Below, piece by piece: positions 37,900 to 46,513 of a stretch of DNA of 64,000 nt. Under the pieces are notes generated by a model that saw only the letters and a list, made by a program, of their open reading frames with translations, was not told where the DNA came from and made no database searches. The position numbers were made by a program, and so were the translations under genes. This DNA comes from Pontiellaceae bacterium B1224 (GTDB lineage Bacteria; Verrucomicrobiota; Kiritimatiellia; Kiritimatiellales; Pontiellaceae), in contig JAROBA010000006.1 of assembly GCA_029432815.1 (NCBI GenBank), forward strand, positions 88,822 through 152,821, written 5' to 3'. The first letter of the stretch is position 1. Each line of letters opens with the position of its first letter.

Positions 37900-39672
37900 A
37901 TGATTAATATTACGATCGATGGGAAACCGTATTCCGTAGAAGAGGAAACCTCTGTACTGGAGGCCTGTAAAGATGCCGGAATAAAAATACCCACCCTATG
38001 CTATCTCGAAAAGGTACAGGCAATCGGGGCCTGCCGGGTTTGTTTAGTTGAAATAGAAGGGGTGCATGATCTCGTTGCTTCCTGTGTGATGCCGGTTTCC
38101 GAGGAGATGAAAATTCACACCAATAACCGCCGCGTTCGTGAAGCCCGTAAGGTGGTGGTGGAGCTGCTTCTCTCAGAACACGATGGTGATTGCCAGATCT
38201 GCGATCGAAACGAAGATTGCGAGCTGCAGTCTATTGCACACGATCTAGGCATTCGAGAACTTCGATATCAAGGTGCAAAAGCTCCCCGCAGATACGATGA
38301 AAGTACCGCTGGACTGGTGAGGAATAGTACAAAATGTATCTCCTGTCGGCGATGTGTTACGGTCTGCACTGAAATGCAGAGTGTTTCAGCGCTGTTTCCG
38401 CAGAGCCGGGGGTTCAAAACAATCATTGGTCCTGCCTTTGGAAAAGAGCTCAATACAGTGACGTGTGTGCAGTGTGGTCAATGCGCTGCTGTTTGTCCGG
38501 TCGGGGCCATTTCAGAACGCGATCAGACGGCTGAAGTTTGGGCCGCGCTTGATGATCCAAACAAAACGGTGGTGGTTCAAACCGCTCCGGCGATTCGGGC
38601 GGCGCTGGGCGAATGCTTTGGTATGGAACCGGGAACACTTGTGACTGGGAAAATGACCACTGCATTACGGCGGATGGAATTCGATGCTGTTTTTGATACC
38701 AATTTTTCGGCGGACCTTACGATTATGGAAGAGGGGACTGAACTGTTGACGCGGCTTAAGAAAGCGTTAGTTGACGGTGAGCAGGTTGCGCTCCCGATAT
38801 TCACCAGTTGTTCACCCGGCTGGATTCAGTTTGTGGAGTATTACTATCCCGACATGCTGGATAATCTTTCAACCTGCAAATCACCGCAGCAGATGATGGG
38901 GGCCATGGTGAAAACCTACTATGCCCAGAAGCTGGGAAAGAAACCGGAAGATATGTTTATGGTTTCTGTAATGCCATGCACCGCCAAAAAATTCGAAGCG
39001 GCCCGGGCTGAAATGAATTCGAGCGGCGTACAGGATGTTGATGTTGTGCTTACTACGCGTGAACTTGGAAAAATGATTTCCGAGGCCGGCATCGACTTCC
39101 AAGCATTGGAAGATTCCGAGATGGATGCGCCACTTGGATTGGGTTCCGGGGCTGCAGACATTTTTGCCAATACCGGTGGCGTTATGGAAGCTGCATTGCG
39201 CACCGCCTACGAAATTATAACCGGTCGCGAAATTCCCTTCGATAATCTCCATGTAACTCCGGTTGTTGGAATGGAAGGAATAAAAGAGGCTGAAATCACC
39301 ATAGAAGGCACTTTGCCCGAATGGAGTTTCCTCGAAGGTGTCACCGCCAAAGTTGCCGTGGCTCACACACTTGGTAATGCCCGGGCATTGGTCGAAAAAA
39401 TCCGTGCCGGTGAAGCAGTATATCACTTCGTTGAAGTCATGACTTGTCCGGGGGGATGTATCGGGGGCGGGGGACAGCCGCGCATCACAACAGACAAAAT
39501 TCGAAAGGCCCGCATGAAAGCAATCTATGCGGAGGACGAAGGGAAGGCCCTTCGGAAATCACACGCCAATCCCCAGATAATAAAAGCGTACGAGGATTTC
39601 CTTGGCGAACCCTTAAGCCATCGCTCTCATGAGCTGCTTCACACAAAGTATTTTGAGAAAGAGCGGGTTTAA
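37900..39672 (+). CDS. hydA: [FeFe] hydrogenase catalytic subunit
   Basis: A 590-residue multi-cluster hydrogenase. An N-terminal [2Fe-2S] (CYLEKVQAIGACRVC), a His-Cys 4Fe-4S (HDGDCQICDRNEDC) and two ferredoxin clusters (CISCRRCVTVC and CVQCGQCAAVC) lead to the H-domain: TSCSPGW near 304, MPCTAKKFE near 358 and CPGGCIGGGGQP near 517. All three H-cluster motifs are recognisable; the first is the TSCSP form, not TSCCP. With HydB and HydC it fits an NAD(P)-linked, probably electron-bifurcating enzyme. AAGGAGG precedes the ATG. A palindrome (39097) is read FQALE. Maturases HydE, F and G are not in the window. Confidence 0.95.
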   Translation: MINITIDGKPYSVEEETSVLEACKDAGIKIPTLCYLEKVQAIGACRVCLVEIEGVHDLVASCVMPVSEEMKIHTNNRRVREARKVVVELLLSEHDGDCQICDRNEDCELQSIAHDLGIRELRYQGAKAPRRYDESTAGLVRNSTKCISCRRCVTVCTEMQSVSALFPQSRGFKTIIGPAFGKELNTVTCVQCGQCAAVCPVGAISERDQTAEVWAALDDPNKTVVVQTAPAIRAALGECFGMEPGTLVTGKMTTALRRMEFDAVFDTNFSADLTIMEEGTELLTRLKKALVDGEQVALPIFTSCSPGWIQFVEYYYPDMLDNLSTCKSPQQMMGAMVKTYYAQKLGKKPEDMFMVSVMPCTAKKFEAARAEMNSSGVQDVDVVLTTRELGKMISEAGIDFQALEDSEMDAPLGLGSGAADIFANTGGVMEAALRTAYEIITGREIPFDNLHVTPVVGMEGIKEAEITIEGTLPEWSFLEGVTAKVAVAHTLGNARALVEKIRAGEAVYHFVEVMTCPGGCIGGGGQPRITTDKIRKARMKAIYAEDEGKALRKSHANPQIIKAYEDFLGEPLSHRSHELLHTKYFEKERV

Positions 39673-39684
39673 ATAAACGTGATT

Positions 39685-39699
39685 TTCCAATCATTGGAA
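39685..39699. repeat. TTCCA-N5-TGGAA palindrome, hydA to regulator gap
   Basis: TTCCAATCATTGGAA, 12 bases after the hydA stop, flanked by extra A/T that extends the symmetry to TTTTCCA...TGGAAAA except for one base. Confidence 0.92.
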
Positions 39700-39741
39700 A
39701 ATCGCTTGGATAGACACAGGTCAGAACGATTGGAGAATAAA

Positions 39742-39987
39742 ATGGAAAAACATATTATTGTAGGGGTCCATATTGTGGATCGGGAAAAACATGCCGTGAA
39801 GGTACAGGAAATATTCACGGAAAATGGAACTCAGATAAAAACCAGACTCGGACTGCACGACGACATCTGCTCATCGAACGGCCTTATTCTGCTGGAAATG
39901 CAGGATACAAATGAAACGAGTCAAATGATCCATAAATTAGGAGCCATAGATGGCGTCGATTGTAAAACGATGATATTCAGCCATTAG
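39742..39987 (+). CDS. TM1266-type iron-only hydrogenase system regulator
   Basis: An 81-residue ACT-like protein. IIVGVHIVDREKHAVKVQEIF, then TRLGLHD and KLGAIDGVDCKT, follow the TM1266 family, which accompanies [FeFe] hydrogenase genes and is thought to regulate or assist them. The ATG at 39742 follows TGGAG. The longer open frame upstream would translate the palindrome and is unlikely. It is cotranscribed with hydCBA by position. Confidence 0.85.
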   Translation: MEKHIIVGVHIVDREKHAVKVQEIFTENGTQIKTRLGLHDDICSSNGLILLEMQDTNETSQMIHKLGAIDGVDCKTMIFSH

Positions 39988-40110
39988 GGAATATAATTAT
40001 CTATGCGGGATGTGGGAAATAAAGGGAATTATATCATAATTTATAAAAAATGGACCTAACTTGAATATTATATAAAATAAAAAATATTATAATTGAGTCT
40101 GCACAAAAGA

Positions 40111-40128
40111 AGGGTAAGGTTCTACCCT
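40111..40128 (+). promoter_or_regulatory. Leader hairpin before HPr gene
   Basis: AGGGTA/TACCCT stem with a six-base loop, about 40 bases before the HPr start, in otherwise AT-rich DNA. It could be a 5-prime UTR stabiliser or the terminator of the hydrogenase operon, though no T-run follows. Confidence 0.35.
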
Positions 40129-40169
40129 GTTAATGACCCGTGGCATGCATAACAAGAAAGGAGGATGCA

Positions 40170-40478
40170 ATGGACACGATTACGCAACACGTTAAGGTAA
40201 ATAATAGGCAGGGACTGCATATGAGACCTGTGGCCGAAATCTCAAAGTTGGCCTATAGCTTCGATGCCATTGTCGCTTTCCACAAAAATAACAAAATTGC
40301 ACACGGTCACAGTGTGGTTGAAATGTTGATGCTCGGAGCCTTCTACGGCGATGTGATTAAAGTTACAGCCATTGGAAAAGATGCGGAGGATGCATTAAAG
40401 ACCATTGCCGATTATATCGAAAACTACACCGATGATTTTTCGCCTCAAGACGGGGATGCAGATTCTTTTGCTGCCTGA
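40170..40478 (+). CDS. HPr-like phosphocarrier protein
   Basis: A 102-residue HPr-fold protein. His17 in GLHMRPVAE is the phospho-histidine site (usually GLHARPA), and Ser48 in GHSVVEMLMLGA aligns with the regulatory serine. AAAGGAGG precedes the ATG at 40170. A 17-residue acidic tail extends beyond the usual HPr length. No enzyme I or PTS permease lies nearby, so it may act in regulation, for example nitrogen- or carbon-type phosphorelay, rather than sugar uptake. Confidence 0.87.
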   Translation: MDTITQHVKVNNRQGLHMRPVAEISKLAYSFDAIVAFHKNNKIAHGHSVVEMLMLGAFYGDVIKVTAIGKDAEDALKTIADYIENYTDDFSPQDGDADSFAA

Positions 40479-40540
40479 TATTCGTTTAAAATCTTTTTCT
40501 CTCAACGAAGAGACTCTGTAATTCGGGGTCTTTTTTGTTT
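40479..40540 (+). terminator. Probable terminator after HPr gene
   Basis: An imperfect stem near 40508-40531 (AGACT with GGTCT, one wobble) is followed by a six-T run. Confidence 0.5.
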
Positions 40541-40615
40541 ATATACGAATCCTAAAGTAAGCTTGAACAACGCCATAACAATCCGCACTATGCGCGATTC
40601 CTGAAATCGGTCCTT

Positions 40616-40630
40616 TTCCAGGGCTTGGAA
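40616..40630. repeat. TTCCA-N5-TGGAA palindrome upstream of membrane gene
   Basis: TTCCAGGGCTTGGAA ends 14 bases before the ATG, adjoining the ribosome site of the next gene. Confidence 0.88.
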
Positions 40631-40644
40631 GTATCGGAGTGATT

Positions 40645-41184
40645 ATGAGTTTACAGTGGATTGCTATCATATTGGGTGTGCTGACGGTGGTCGGCGGGGT
40701 TGTAGGCATTGTGCGACCGGAGCTGGTTAAGCGCTTTGCGGAACTTTTTCCGCGCAGTACCGTTCCTGCCTGGGTGTTTACGGCCTTATGTTGTTTCCTT
40801 GGTGCAAAAGAGGCAAGTGCCATGAATATGGGATCAGTGGATGTAATTAAACCCTACATACCACTCATCGCCATAGGTGTTTTTGCTGCCAGCGTCATCT
40901 ATATGAAGGAACTGCTGGCCCCCCGGGCACTCGGCGGATTTTTGTGTCTGATTGCGGTACCAATCACAAAGATAGCATCTCAGTCAGGAGAGCCGCTGTT
41001 TCAGGTGTTGGTTACGATCATCTATCTGCTGGTGATTTACGGTATCATCCTACTGATGTCGCCGTGGTACTTTAGAAAATTTTACAAACCGTTTATGGAG
41101 AGCGAAGGCCTGTTCAAAGCGGCTGCTTTTGGTAAGACGGCAGTGGGCCTGCTGTTGCTCGTGCTTGGAATTTTTGTTTATTAA
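40645..41184 (+). CDS. Integral membrane protein, function unknown
   Basis: A 179-residue protein with five hydrophobic segments (about 3-23, 44-52, 71-85, 90-108 and 120-140) plus a C-terminal one (160-178). RPELVKRFAELFPRSTVPAW is an amphipathic loop. The ATG at 40645 follows CGGAG; an upstream GTG is in frame but less likely. It converges on the TPR gene. No family recognised. Confidence 0.7.
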   Translation: MSLQWIAIILGVLTVVGGVVGIVRPELVKRFAELFPRSTVPAWVFTALCCFLGAKEASAMNMGSVDVIKPYIPLIAIGVFAASVIYMKELLAPRALGGFLCLIAVPITKIASQSGEPLFQVLVTIIYLLVIYGIILLMSPWYFRKFYKPFMESEGLFKAAAFGKTAVGLLLLVLGIFVY

Positions 41185-41199
41185 GCCGGCCGGAGGAAT

Positions 41200-41862
41200 T
41201 TATTCCTCGTCTTCGCCTTCAAGCATTTTCTGCGTATCCCAGGCGCGTTTGCATTTTCGGATCTGTTCGTTATAGCTGTCGACATTTTCCTGTGTAAGGC
41301 CCTGACCATATCTGGACGCCAGCGCCGCCATTTGTTCAATGGCTCGGTAGGCTTTTTCATATTCCCCGTTAATGTAATGCGCTTCTGAAAGGGTACTCCA
41401 CACGTGGTGGTCGTTGGGTGCCAGAACCATCGCTTCCTGCGCAATTCTAACCGCTTTGGCACCATTTCGAACCTTCGGGTCTTCAGCCGTTGCATAAAGC
41501 CAGGCCAGATTGTTTTTAAGTTTAAAATCTTCGGGGGTTTCGGCTCCCAATTCAATTAGTAGGGTTTCGGCTTTGGTATACTGCTTTGCATCAATATAAA
41601 CGTGCGCAATGATGTATCGGGCTTCTTTATGTTCCGGATCAATTTCAAGAATCCTTTCATAAGCATTCACGGCGGAATCAAAGTTCTTTTCTTTATAATA
41701 GACCTGAGCAATCTCCAGTAAAAACTGGATACGTTCCTCGTCTGTACGACTGTTAATCTGAAGCCCTCCTGCGGCCGGAGCCGCAGAATTGGTTTCCTGC
41801 GCCGGAGCCGTTTGAAGTAAGATGCTGAAAAGGGCGGGAATAACAATCGGGGAAATCTTCAT
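41200..41862 (-). CDS. Secreted TPR-repeat protein
   Basis: A 220-residue protein with a signal peptide (1-21, ending APA). About four tetratricopeptide repeats run from residue 43 to 200, for example IAQVYYKEKNFDSAVNAYERILEI. TPR proteins are periplasmic scaffolds. TAGGAG precedes the ATG. It lies 10 bases downstream of the YbbR gene, so it is probably the last gene of the operon from 46067 to 41200. Confidence 0.83.
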   Translation of the reverse strand: MKISPIVIPALFSILLQTAPAQETNSAAPAAGGLQINSRTDEERIQFLLEIAQVYYKEKNFDSAVNAYERILEIDPEHKEARYIIAHVYIDAKQYTKAETLLIELGAETPEDFKLKNNLAWLYATAEDPKVRNGAKAVRIAQEAMVLAPNDHHVWSTLSEAHYINGEYEKAYRAIEQMAALASRYGQGLTQENVDSYNEQIRKCKRAWDTQKMLEGEDEE

Positions 41863-41872
41863 TTAAATACTC

Positions 41873-42823
41873 CTACTTGATTTTGGTGACGTTCACCTGA
41901 ACAGTTGCAGGTTCCGTTTTCACCATCTGCACATTAGCTGGAAGGTTTATTTCCACCGGCAGTTCATATGCTGTGCTTTCGGTAAGATCGTAGCAGTTCA
42001 CATAGGCATACGCATCGGATGCCCGCATTTTTTCAATCTGCTGCTTCTGACCCTGGACCGTAATACTGATAAATTGAGGCACAACTTGTATTTGTTTCTT
42101 TTCCCCGGGCGCACACATAATGCGGATAGGGATTTTTTCAAATACGGCAGTACTGCTTCTTGCTTCCAGAAAAATTTCAACCGACACCCAGTCGGGCTCA
42201 ACAACCATACGACCGGCTTGGGGTAGAGCGATTGGAACACTTACTTTAAAGGAGGACTGTCGATCTTTAAGGTCTATTTCCTCCGTATGAATATTAATCA
42301 TCTCATCCAGCATTTTCTGTGCACCTGAAATTTTGACTGAGGCTGGAGTGCAGACAATTCGCTCAATTTCAACCCCGTCCGGCAGCGAATCGTTCACCGC
42401 CGCCTTCACCGGTAGCAGTCGTTCGCTTTCCTCGTCGAGCCGGACCACCACTTCAGACGGGCTGAAGCTGACCACCTTCGCGCCGGTCGGATTCCGCAGA
42501 CTTGCTTCGTTCATCAGATCAATGGTCATTTCAGCACCATGTTCCGGATCCGGAACGGGAATCACAACGCGTAGCTGTTCGTTGTTCAGATAGCGGATTT
42601 CTTCCCGCGACCCGCGAAAAACAATATTAACCCGAGGAACCGATTTTTCCAATACCGCCCAGCCACTCGGAACATCCACATCCACCGCGATATTGGAAAC
42701 AGTGACCTCGATACCGATTTTTTCCCGAATGTCCTGCCATGCCAGAAATGCCAGCACAAAGCAGAGCAGTAAAAGCAATTTATCTTTACGAAGCTGATGC
42801 CAGAGGTTGGAAATTCTATTCAT
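41873..42823 (-). CDS. cdaR: YbbR-domain protein (CdaR-like)
   Basis: A 316-residue protein with one N-terminal membrane anchor (LLLLLCFVLAFLAWQ, about 14-28) and three YbbR-like beta units outside the membrane. In CdaA-CdaR systems the YbbR protein modulates the diadenylate cyclase. The start MNRISNLWHQL overlaps the cdaA stop by eight bases (ATGAATAG), which decides the start over the longer frame. Confidence 0.85.
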   Translation of the reverse strand: MNRISNLWHQLRKDKLLLLLCFVLAFLAWQDIREKIGIEVTVSNIAVDVDVPSGWAVLEKSVPRVNIVFRGSREEIRYLNNEQLRVVIPVPDPEHGAEMTIDLMNEASLRNPTGAKVVSFSPSEVVVRLDEESERLLPVKAAVNDSLPDGVEIERIVCTPASVKISGAQKMLDEMINIHTEEIDLKDRQSSFKVSVPIALPQAGRMVVEPDWVSVEIFLEARSSTAVFEKIPIRIMCAPGEKKQIQVVPQFISITVQGQKQQIEKMRASDAYAYVNCYDLTESTAYELPVEINLPANVQMVKTEPATVQVNVTKIK

Positions 42824-43676
42824 CGTCCGGGCCCTCATTCGGCGTCATCAGCACGGTATCGGAAAGAGAAGCTTCTCCTGTTTCGATTTTTTCGCGGAAA
42901 CGGGAGAGTCCCGTACGCTCTCTTCGAAGCATGGAGGCCAGCATGCGGCGCAAGCGATCCTCCTCAAGGCCGCGGCGAAGTTTCCCGTTATAGGCAAACG
43001 AAATGGCCCCCGTTTCTTCCGAAACAACCACGACGATCGCATCCGTTTCTTCTGTAATCCCGATGGCCGCACGATGCCGGGTCCCCAGCATTTTACTTAG
43101 CTCTTCCTTCTGCGATAGCGGGAAAAGGCATCCGGCCGCACAGATCCGGTCGCCGGAAATAATAACCCCCCCGTCATGCAGCGGTGTATGTGGGAAAAAG
43201 ATAGTGGACAGCAGTTCCGAACTGATCAGGCTGTTCATTTTGGTGCCCGTATCCTGAATGGCTCGCATACCGATTTCTCGTTCAATGGCAATCAGGGCTC
43301 CGATCTTGCGTTTAGAAAGCAGCTTCACACACTGCATAATCGGTTCCACCAGACTCTTTTGAGCTGCCATACCGTTGTTGCGCCAGGGCTGCCGGCCCAG
43401 CCGCGCCAGCACCCGCCGGATTTCCGGCTGAAAGATAACCACCACCGCCAGCGTGATATAAAGCATCAACTTGGCGAGAATCCAGTTTAGAACATCCAGG
43501 TGGCTGACACTGGTGACCGCATTGAGAATGCCGAACAGAATAATCAGGCCGGTGAGAATGGCAGAGCCCCGCGTTCCTTTAAACAGCCGGAAAATAAAAT
43601 AGAGCAACGCTGCCAGGATGGATATTTCTATCCAACCAAGCATATCCGGACGTTCAAAAGCATCATTCCATTGCAT
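42816..43676 (-). CDS. cdaA: Diadenylate cyclase CdaA
   Basis: A 286-residue protein with three N-terminal membrane helices (to about residue 85) and a DisA_N/DAC domain. The catalytic motifs are PLHDGGVII (usually DGA) and GTRHRAAIG (RHR). It makes cyclic di-AMP from two ATP. This messenger usually controls K+ and osmotic balance, of interest because the two pyrophosphatases downstream look K+-dependent. It overlaps folP by one base (TAATG) and cdaR by eight. It carries no palindrome, unlike folP before it. Confidence 0.92.
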   Translation of the reverse strand: MQWNDAFERPDMLGWIEISILAALLYFIFRLFKGTRGSAILTGLIILFGILNAVTSVSHLDVLNWILAKLMLYITLAVVVIFQPEIRRVLARLGRQPWRNNGMAAQKSLVEPIMQCVKLLSKRKIGALIAIEREIGMRAIQDTGTKMNSLISSELLSTIFFPHTPLHDGGVIISGDRICAAGCLFPLSQKEELSKMLGTRHRAAIGITEETDAIVVVVSEETGAISFAYNGKLRRGLEEDRLRRMLASMLRRERTGLSRFREKIETGEASLSDTVLMTPNEGPDDE

Positions 43677-44533
43677 TATAATTCACCGTCACAAAGTGTA
43701 TCCACGATACGGCAGACATCGCAAGTGTCGATTACATCATGAACCCTTAAAATATGGGCACCGCGCTGGGCCGACCACCCCGCGATTCCAAGACTTCCGG
43801 CCAACCGCAACGCCGGATCTTCCCGGTTCAGAATCTTTCCAATCAGACTCTTTCGGGATGCCCCGATCAAAACCGGTGCGGTTTTTCCAAACATTGGAAT
43901 ATCGCGAAGCAACACCAGATTGTGTTCCAGGGTTTTCCCGAAACCAATACCCGGATCAATTGCAATTGCATTTTTCTCAACGCCCCGCGCAACCGCATAG
44001 TCGATGCGTCCCTGCAGATACTGCAGGATTTCCGCCGCCGCATTTCCATAAGTTGGATCGTTCTGCATGGTCTTCGGCGAGCCCTTCATATGCATCAGCA
44101 CCACGCCGGCTCGAGTCTCCGACGCTGTTTCTGCCATGTTGGGGTCGGCTTCGAAGGCGGAGACATCATTGATGATATCCGCGCCGGCTTCCAAGGCCTG
44201 GAAAGCAACTGTTGACTTCATCGTATCGATTGAAATTGGAATGTCCGAATGCTCCCGAATTTTTCCAATGATTGGAACCGTGCGGTTAATCTCTTCGGCA
44301 ACAGACACCGGTTCAGCTCCCGGCCGGGTTGATTCTCCGCCGATATCGATAATGTCTGCTCCCTGCTGAACCATTTCCAGCGCCCGTTCAACCGCCGCTG
44401 AAGGATCGGAAAAATCGCCGCCATCCGAAAACGAATCCGGTGTCACATTCAGAATGCCCATCACCAAAGTGCGGCGTCCGAGCTCCAGCGTACGGTCTTT
44501 GCATTTCCAGTTGTAGCATAGCCGGGAACTCAT
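43676..44533 (-). CDS. folP: Dihydropteroate synthase
   Basis: A 285-residue TIM-barrel enzyme that joins p-aminobenzoate to dihydropterin pyrophosphate in folate synthesis. GILNVTPDSFSDGG, DIGGESTRPGAEPV and IDPGIGFGK are the pterin and phosphate sites. It overlaps the metallo-hydrolase upstream (ATGA) and cdaA downstream. The folP-cdaA-cdaR order is common in several phyla. Three palindromes (43885, 44189, 44263) are read PMFG, FQALE and PIIG. Confidence 0.96.
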   Translation of the reverse strand: MSSRLCYNWKCKDRTLELGRRTLVMGILNVTPDSFSDGGDFSDPSAAVERALEMVQQGADIIDIGGESTRPGAEPVSVAEEINRTVPIIGKIREHSDIPISIDTMKSTVAFQALEAGADIINDVSAFEADPNMAETASETRAGVVLMHMKGSPKTMQNDPTYGNAAAEILQYLQGRIDYAVARGVEKNAIAIDPGIGFGKTLEHNLVLLRDIPMFGKTAPVLIGASRKSLIGKILNREDPALRLAGSLGIAGWSAQRGAHILRVHDVIDTCDVCRIVDTLCDGEL

Positions 44534-45300
44534 AAAGAAACCTCCATGCCGTCCCAGGGAACGGTAACCGCATCGCCGAGGCGCGCCTGCAGATCGTGGT
44601 GCTCCGAATTGTGGGTCAGATGGGTGATGAACGATTTACGGGCACCGATTTTATCTAATTGCTCCACGGACTCACTGATCGAGAAATGCGTTGGGTGCAC
44701 TTGAGGCCGCAACCCATCGAGAATCATGGCATCCAGATTTTCCAGACATTGGAAACTTTCCTCGGGGATTCCGTTGCAGTCCGGAATATAGGCCATTTTC
44801 TTTCCGTCGCCTTCAATCAGAAAACCGTAGATGGTCTCTGTTCCGTGCGAGACGGGCAGGGGGGTTACTTTGCAGTTTTCCACATAAACCGGCTGAACCA
44901 AACCGGTGAACAACACGCGTGGCACACTTTCGAATCCGTAGCTGACACGATCGACATAATCGAATTTTTTGCGCATCTGTTTAATGGTTCGGGGTGAACC
45001 GAAAACCGGTATATGCTCTTCCTGCATGGTGCTGAAGCGGCGGACGTCATCAAAGCCATAGATGTGGTCGGCATGTGCGTGCGTCAGAAAAACGGCATCG
45101 ATTCGCTTAACGCCAAACCGCAAGGCCTGATCCCTGAAATCGGGGGGGGTATCAAACAGAATATGTTGATGCTCCGTCACCACATAGAGGCTGCTTCGAC
45201 GGCGGTAGTTGCGGTGGTCCTGCGATTTACAAACCTCGCACGAGCATCCAATCATTGGAACACCGTGAGAGGTTCCGGTACCTAAAAAAGTGAATTTCAT
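44530..45300 (-). CDS. Metallo-beta-lactamase-fold phosphodiesterase (PhnP-like)
   Basis: A 256-residue hydrolase. MKFTFLGTGTSHGVPMIGC and CEVC are the N-terminal signature of the PhnP/phosphoribosyl cyclic phosphodiesterase group; THAHADHIYG is the metal motif HxHxDH, and ITHLTHNSEH supplies later His ligands. It probably hydrolyses a cyclic or phosphodiester metabolite in the cytoplasm. Linked to folP-cdaA-cdaR by overlap. The one-mismatch palindrome at 45246 falls on the family-conserved GVPxIGC and need not be an insertion; the perfect one at 44740 is read FQCLE. Confidence 0.88.
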   Translation of the reverse strand: MKFTFLGTGTSHGVPMIGCSCEVCKSQDHRNYRRRSSLYVVTEHQHILFDTPPDFRDQALRFGVKRIDAVFLTHAHADHIYGFDDVRRFSTMQEEHIPVFGSPRTIKQMRKKFDYVDRVSYGFESVPRVLFTGLVQPVYVENCKVTPLPVSHGTETIYGFLIEGDGKKMAYIPDCNGIPEESFQCLENLDAMILDGLRPQVHPTHFSISESVEQLDKIGARKSFITHLTHNSEHHDLQARLGDAVTVPWDGMEVSL

Positions 45301-45302
45301 CG

Positions 45303-46067
45303 TTAAGCCACCGTGCAATGCCGTACCAACGCGAGCGAACGCGGGAAGATGATATCGAAGCGGTCGGGAAGTTCCCGGCCTATATTCTGGGTCGGTGTGT
45401 AAGCCACATTACGTAGCAGGAGATATTTTTCCGAGTATTCCTGAAGCAGGCCGGCAAATTCAACCACCTCGCCGTTTTCGAGCATTTCAACCACCACCTG
45501 TTTGCTCAGATATTTTTCAAGTACCGGTTCGTAGGCATTCGGAATGGTACCGAGCAGGGTATCTCCAATTTCGCCGGCCCGTTTATCGGCGCCCGACACT
45601 TTGCCCATCGGAGTCACTTTTTTCATGGAGCCAATTACCATGCTGAGAGATTGCGAGATGGCATCGCGCAGGGTGTTGAAAATGTTCCAGATCCAGCGGC
45701 GAAAGCGACGGATAAGCGACGGATTGGCGATGCGCTTAATCTCTTTCTGCCAGCGTTCGTATTCCGGGGTTCCGGGCGTTGGAGGCGGTTGAACAATCTG
45801 TTTAATGCCATCCACTTCCGGGCTGTAGAGCACATAGCTCGCTTTGCGGAGGCCGCTTTCATCTTTTTCCGGATTTTCGAATACCAGTTCCAGCGTTTTA
45901 GGGTAGGCAACCAAACGGCCCCACAGCCATTTGCCGGACTGCATCAGAATCATAACCGGCTCGCGGTGAAAAAATTTAAGGCATCGGTCCCGTTTACGGC
46001 GGGAGGCAATCGCGGTAATCGTTGCTGCAATGAACAGCAGCGCCATGGGTAACCAGAATTCGAGCAT
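45303..46067 (-). CDS. Membrane-anchored protein, function unknown
   Basis: A 254-residue protein with one N-terminal membrane segment (LPMALLFIAATITAIA) and a long basic cytoplasmic part. No catalytic motif is recognised. A helical centre (FRRWIWNIFNTLRDAISQSLSMVIG) looks amphipathic and may lie along the membrane. GAGGAAG precedes the ATG. It is the first gene of the operon leading through metallo-hydrolase, folP, cdaA and cdaR. Confidence 0.65.
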   Translation of the reverse strand: MLEFWLPMALLFIAATITAIASRRKRDRCLKFFHREPVMILMQSGKWLWGRLVAYPKTLELVFENPEKDESGLRKASYVLYSPEVDGIKQIVQPPPTPGTPEYERWQKEIKRIANPSLIRRFRRWIWNIFNTLRDAISQSLSMVIGSMKKVTPMGKVSGADKRAGEIGDTLLGTIPNAYEPVLEKYLSKQVVVEMLENGEVVEFAGLLQEYSEKYLLLRNVAYTPTQNIGRELPDRFDIIFPRSLALVRHCTVA

Positions 46068-46139
46068 AAAGCTTCCTCATAACATATCGTGAATAATTGA
46101 ATCGGACTCAATAAAACACGCTATGAGGAAAAAAGAAAA

Positions 46140-46166
46140 GCCCCGTTTAAAAGTGCCAAACGGGGC
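46140..46166 (-). terminator. Intrinsic terminator after small gene
   Basis: A 9-bp perfect stem GCCCCGTTT/AAACGGGGC, followed on the minus strand by a T-rich tract. Confidence 0.88.
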
Positions 46167-46172
46167 CGGTCG

Positions 46173-46388
46173 CTATGCGGCGTGTTCGTAGTAGTGCGCG
46201 TCGCGCCAGCAAAGTGGCAACGACTCTCCTGAAGGGAAAACTAATTCCGCCTTCAGGAAATTTTCAGGTCGCTGGACGATATCCCCCGAATGCGACCGAG
46301 CACGAATGGTCGGCGAATTCGGATTAATTACGTCCGGCAGGTCAATAACTTCGACCAGGTCACCTGTTGGTGCATGTTTGAGGAACAT
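46173..46388 (-). CDS. Small protein, function unknown
   Basis: A 71-residue beta-rich protein (LVEVIDLPDVINPNSP, then LKAELVFPSGESLPLCWRDAHYY). A perfect GGGAGG ribosome site precedes the ATG and an intrinsic terminator follows, so it is a real, separately transcribed gene. No family recognised and no membrane segment. Confidence 0.7.
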   Translation of the reverse strand: MFLKHAPTGDLVEVIDLPDVINPNSPTIRARSHSGDIVQRPENFLKAELVFPSGESLPLCWRDAHYYEHAA

Positions 46389-46513
46389 TTTATACCTCCC
46401 GAATTTCAGTTTCTGTCTGACTTACACAACGTTCGACCGTGCAATTCAGAAAGAGTTCATTTCGGAGGATACTTATTTTCAAATTTGAGAAACGCTCGAA
46501 AGATATCGATAAA

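Noticed and set aside
45246..45260. One-mismatch palindrome in the metallo-hydrolase (PMIG).
   Set aside because: It falls on the family-conserved GTSxGVPxIGC segment, so not evidence of insertion.
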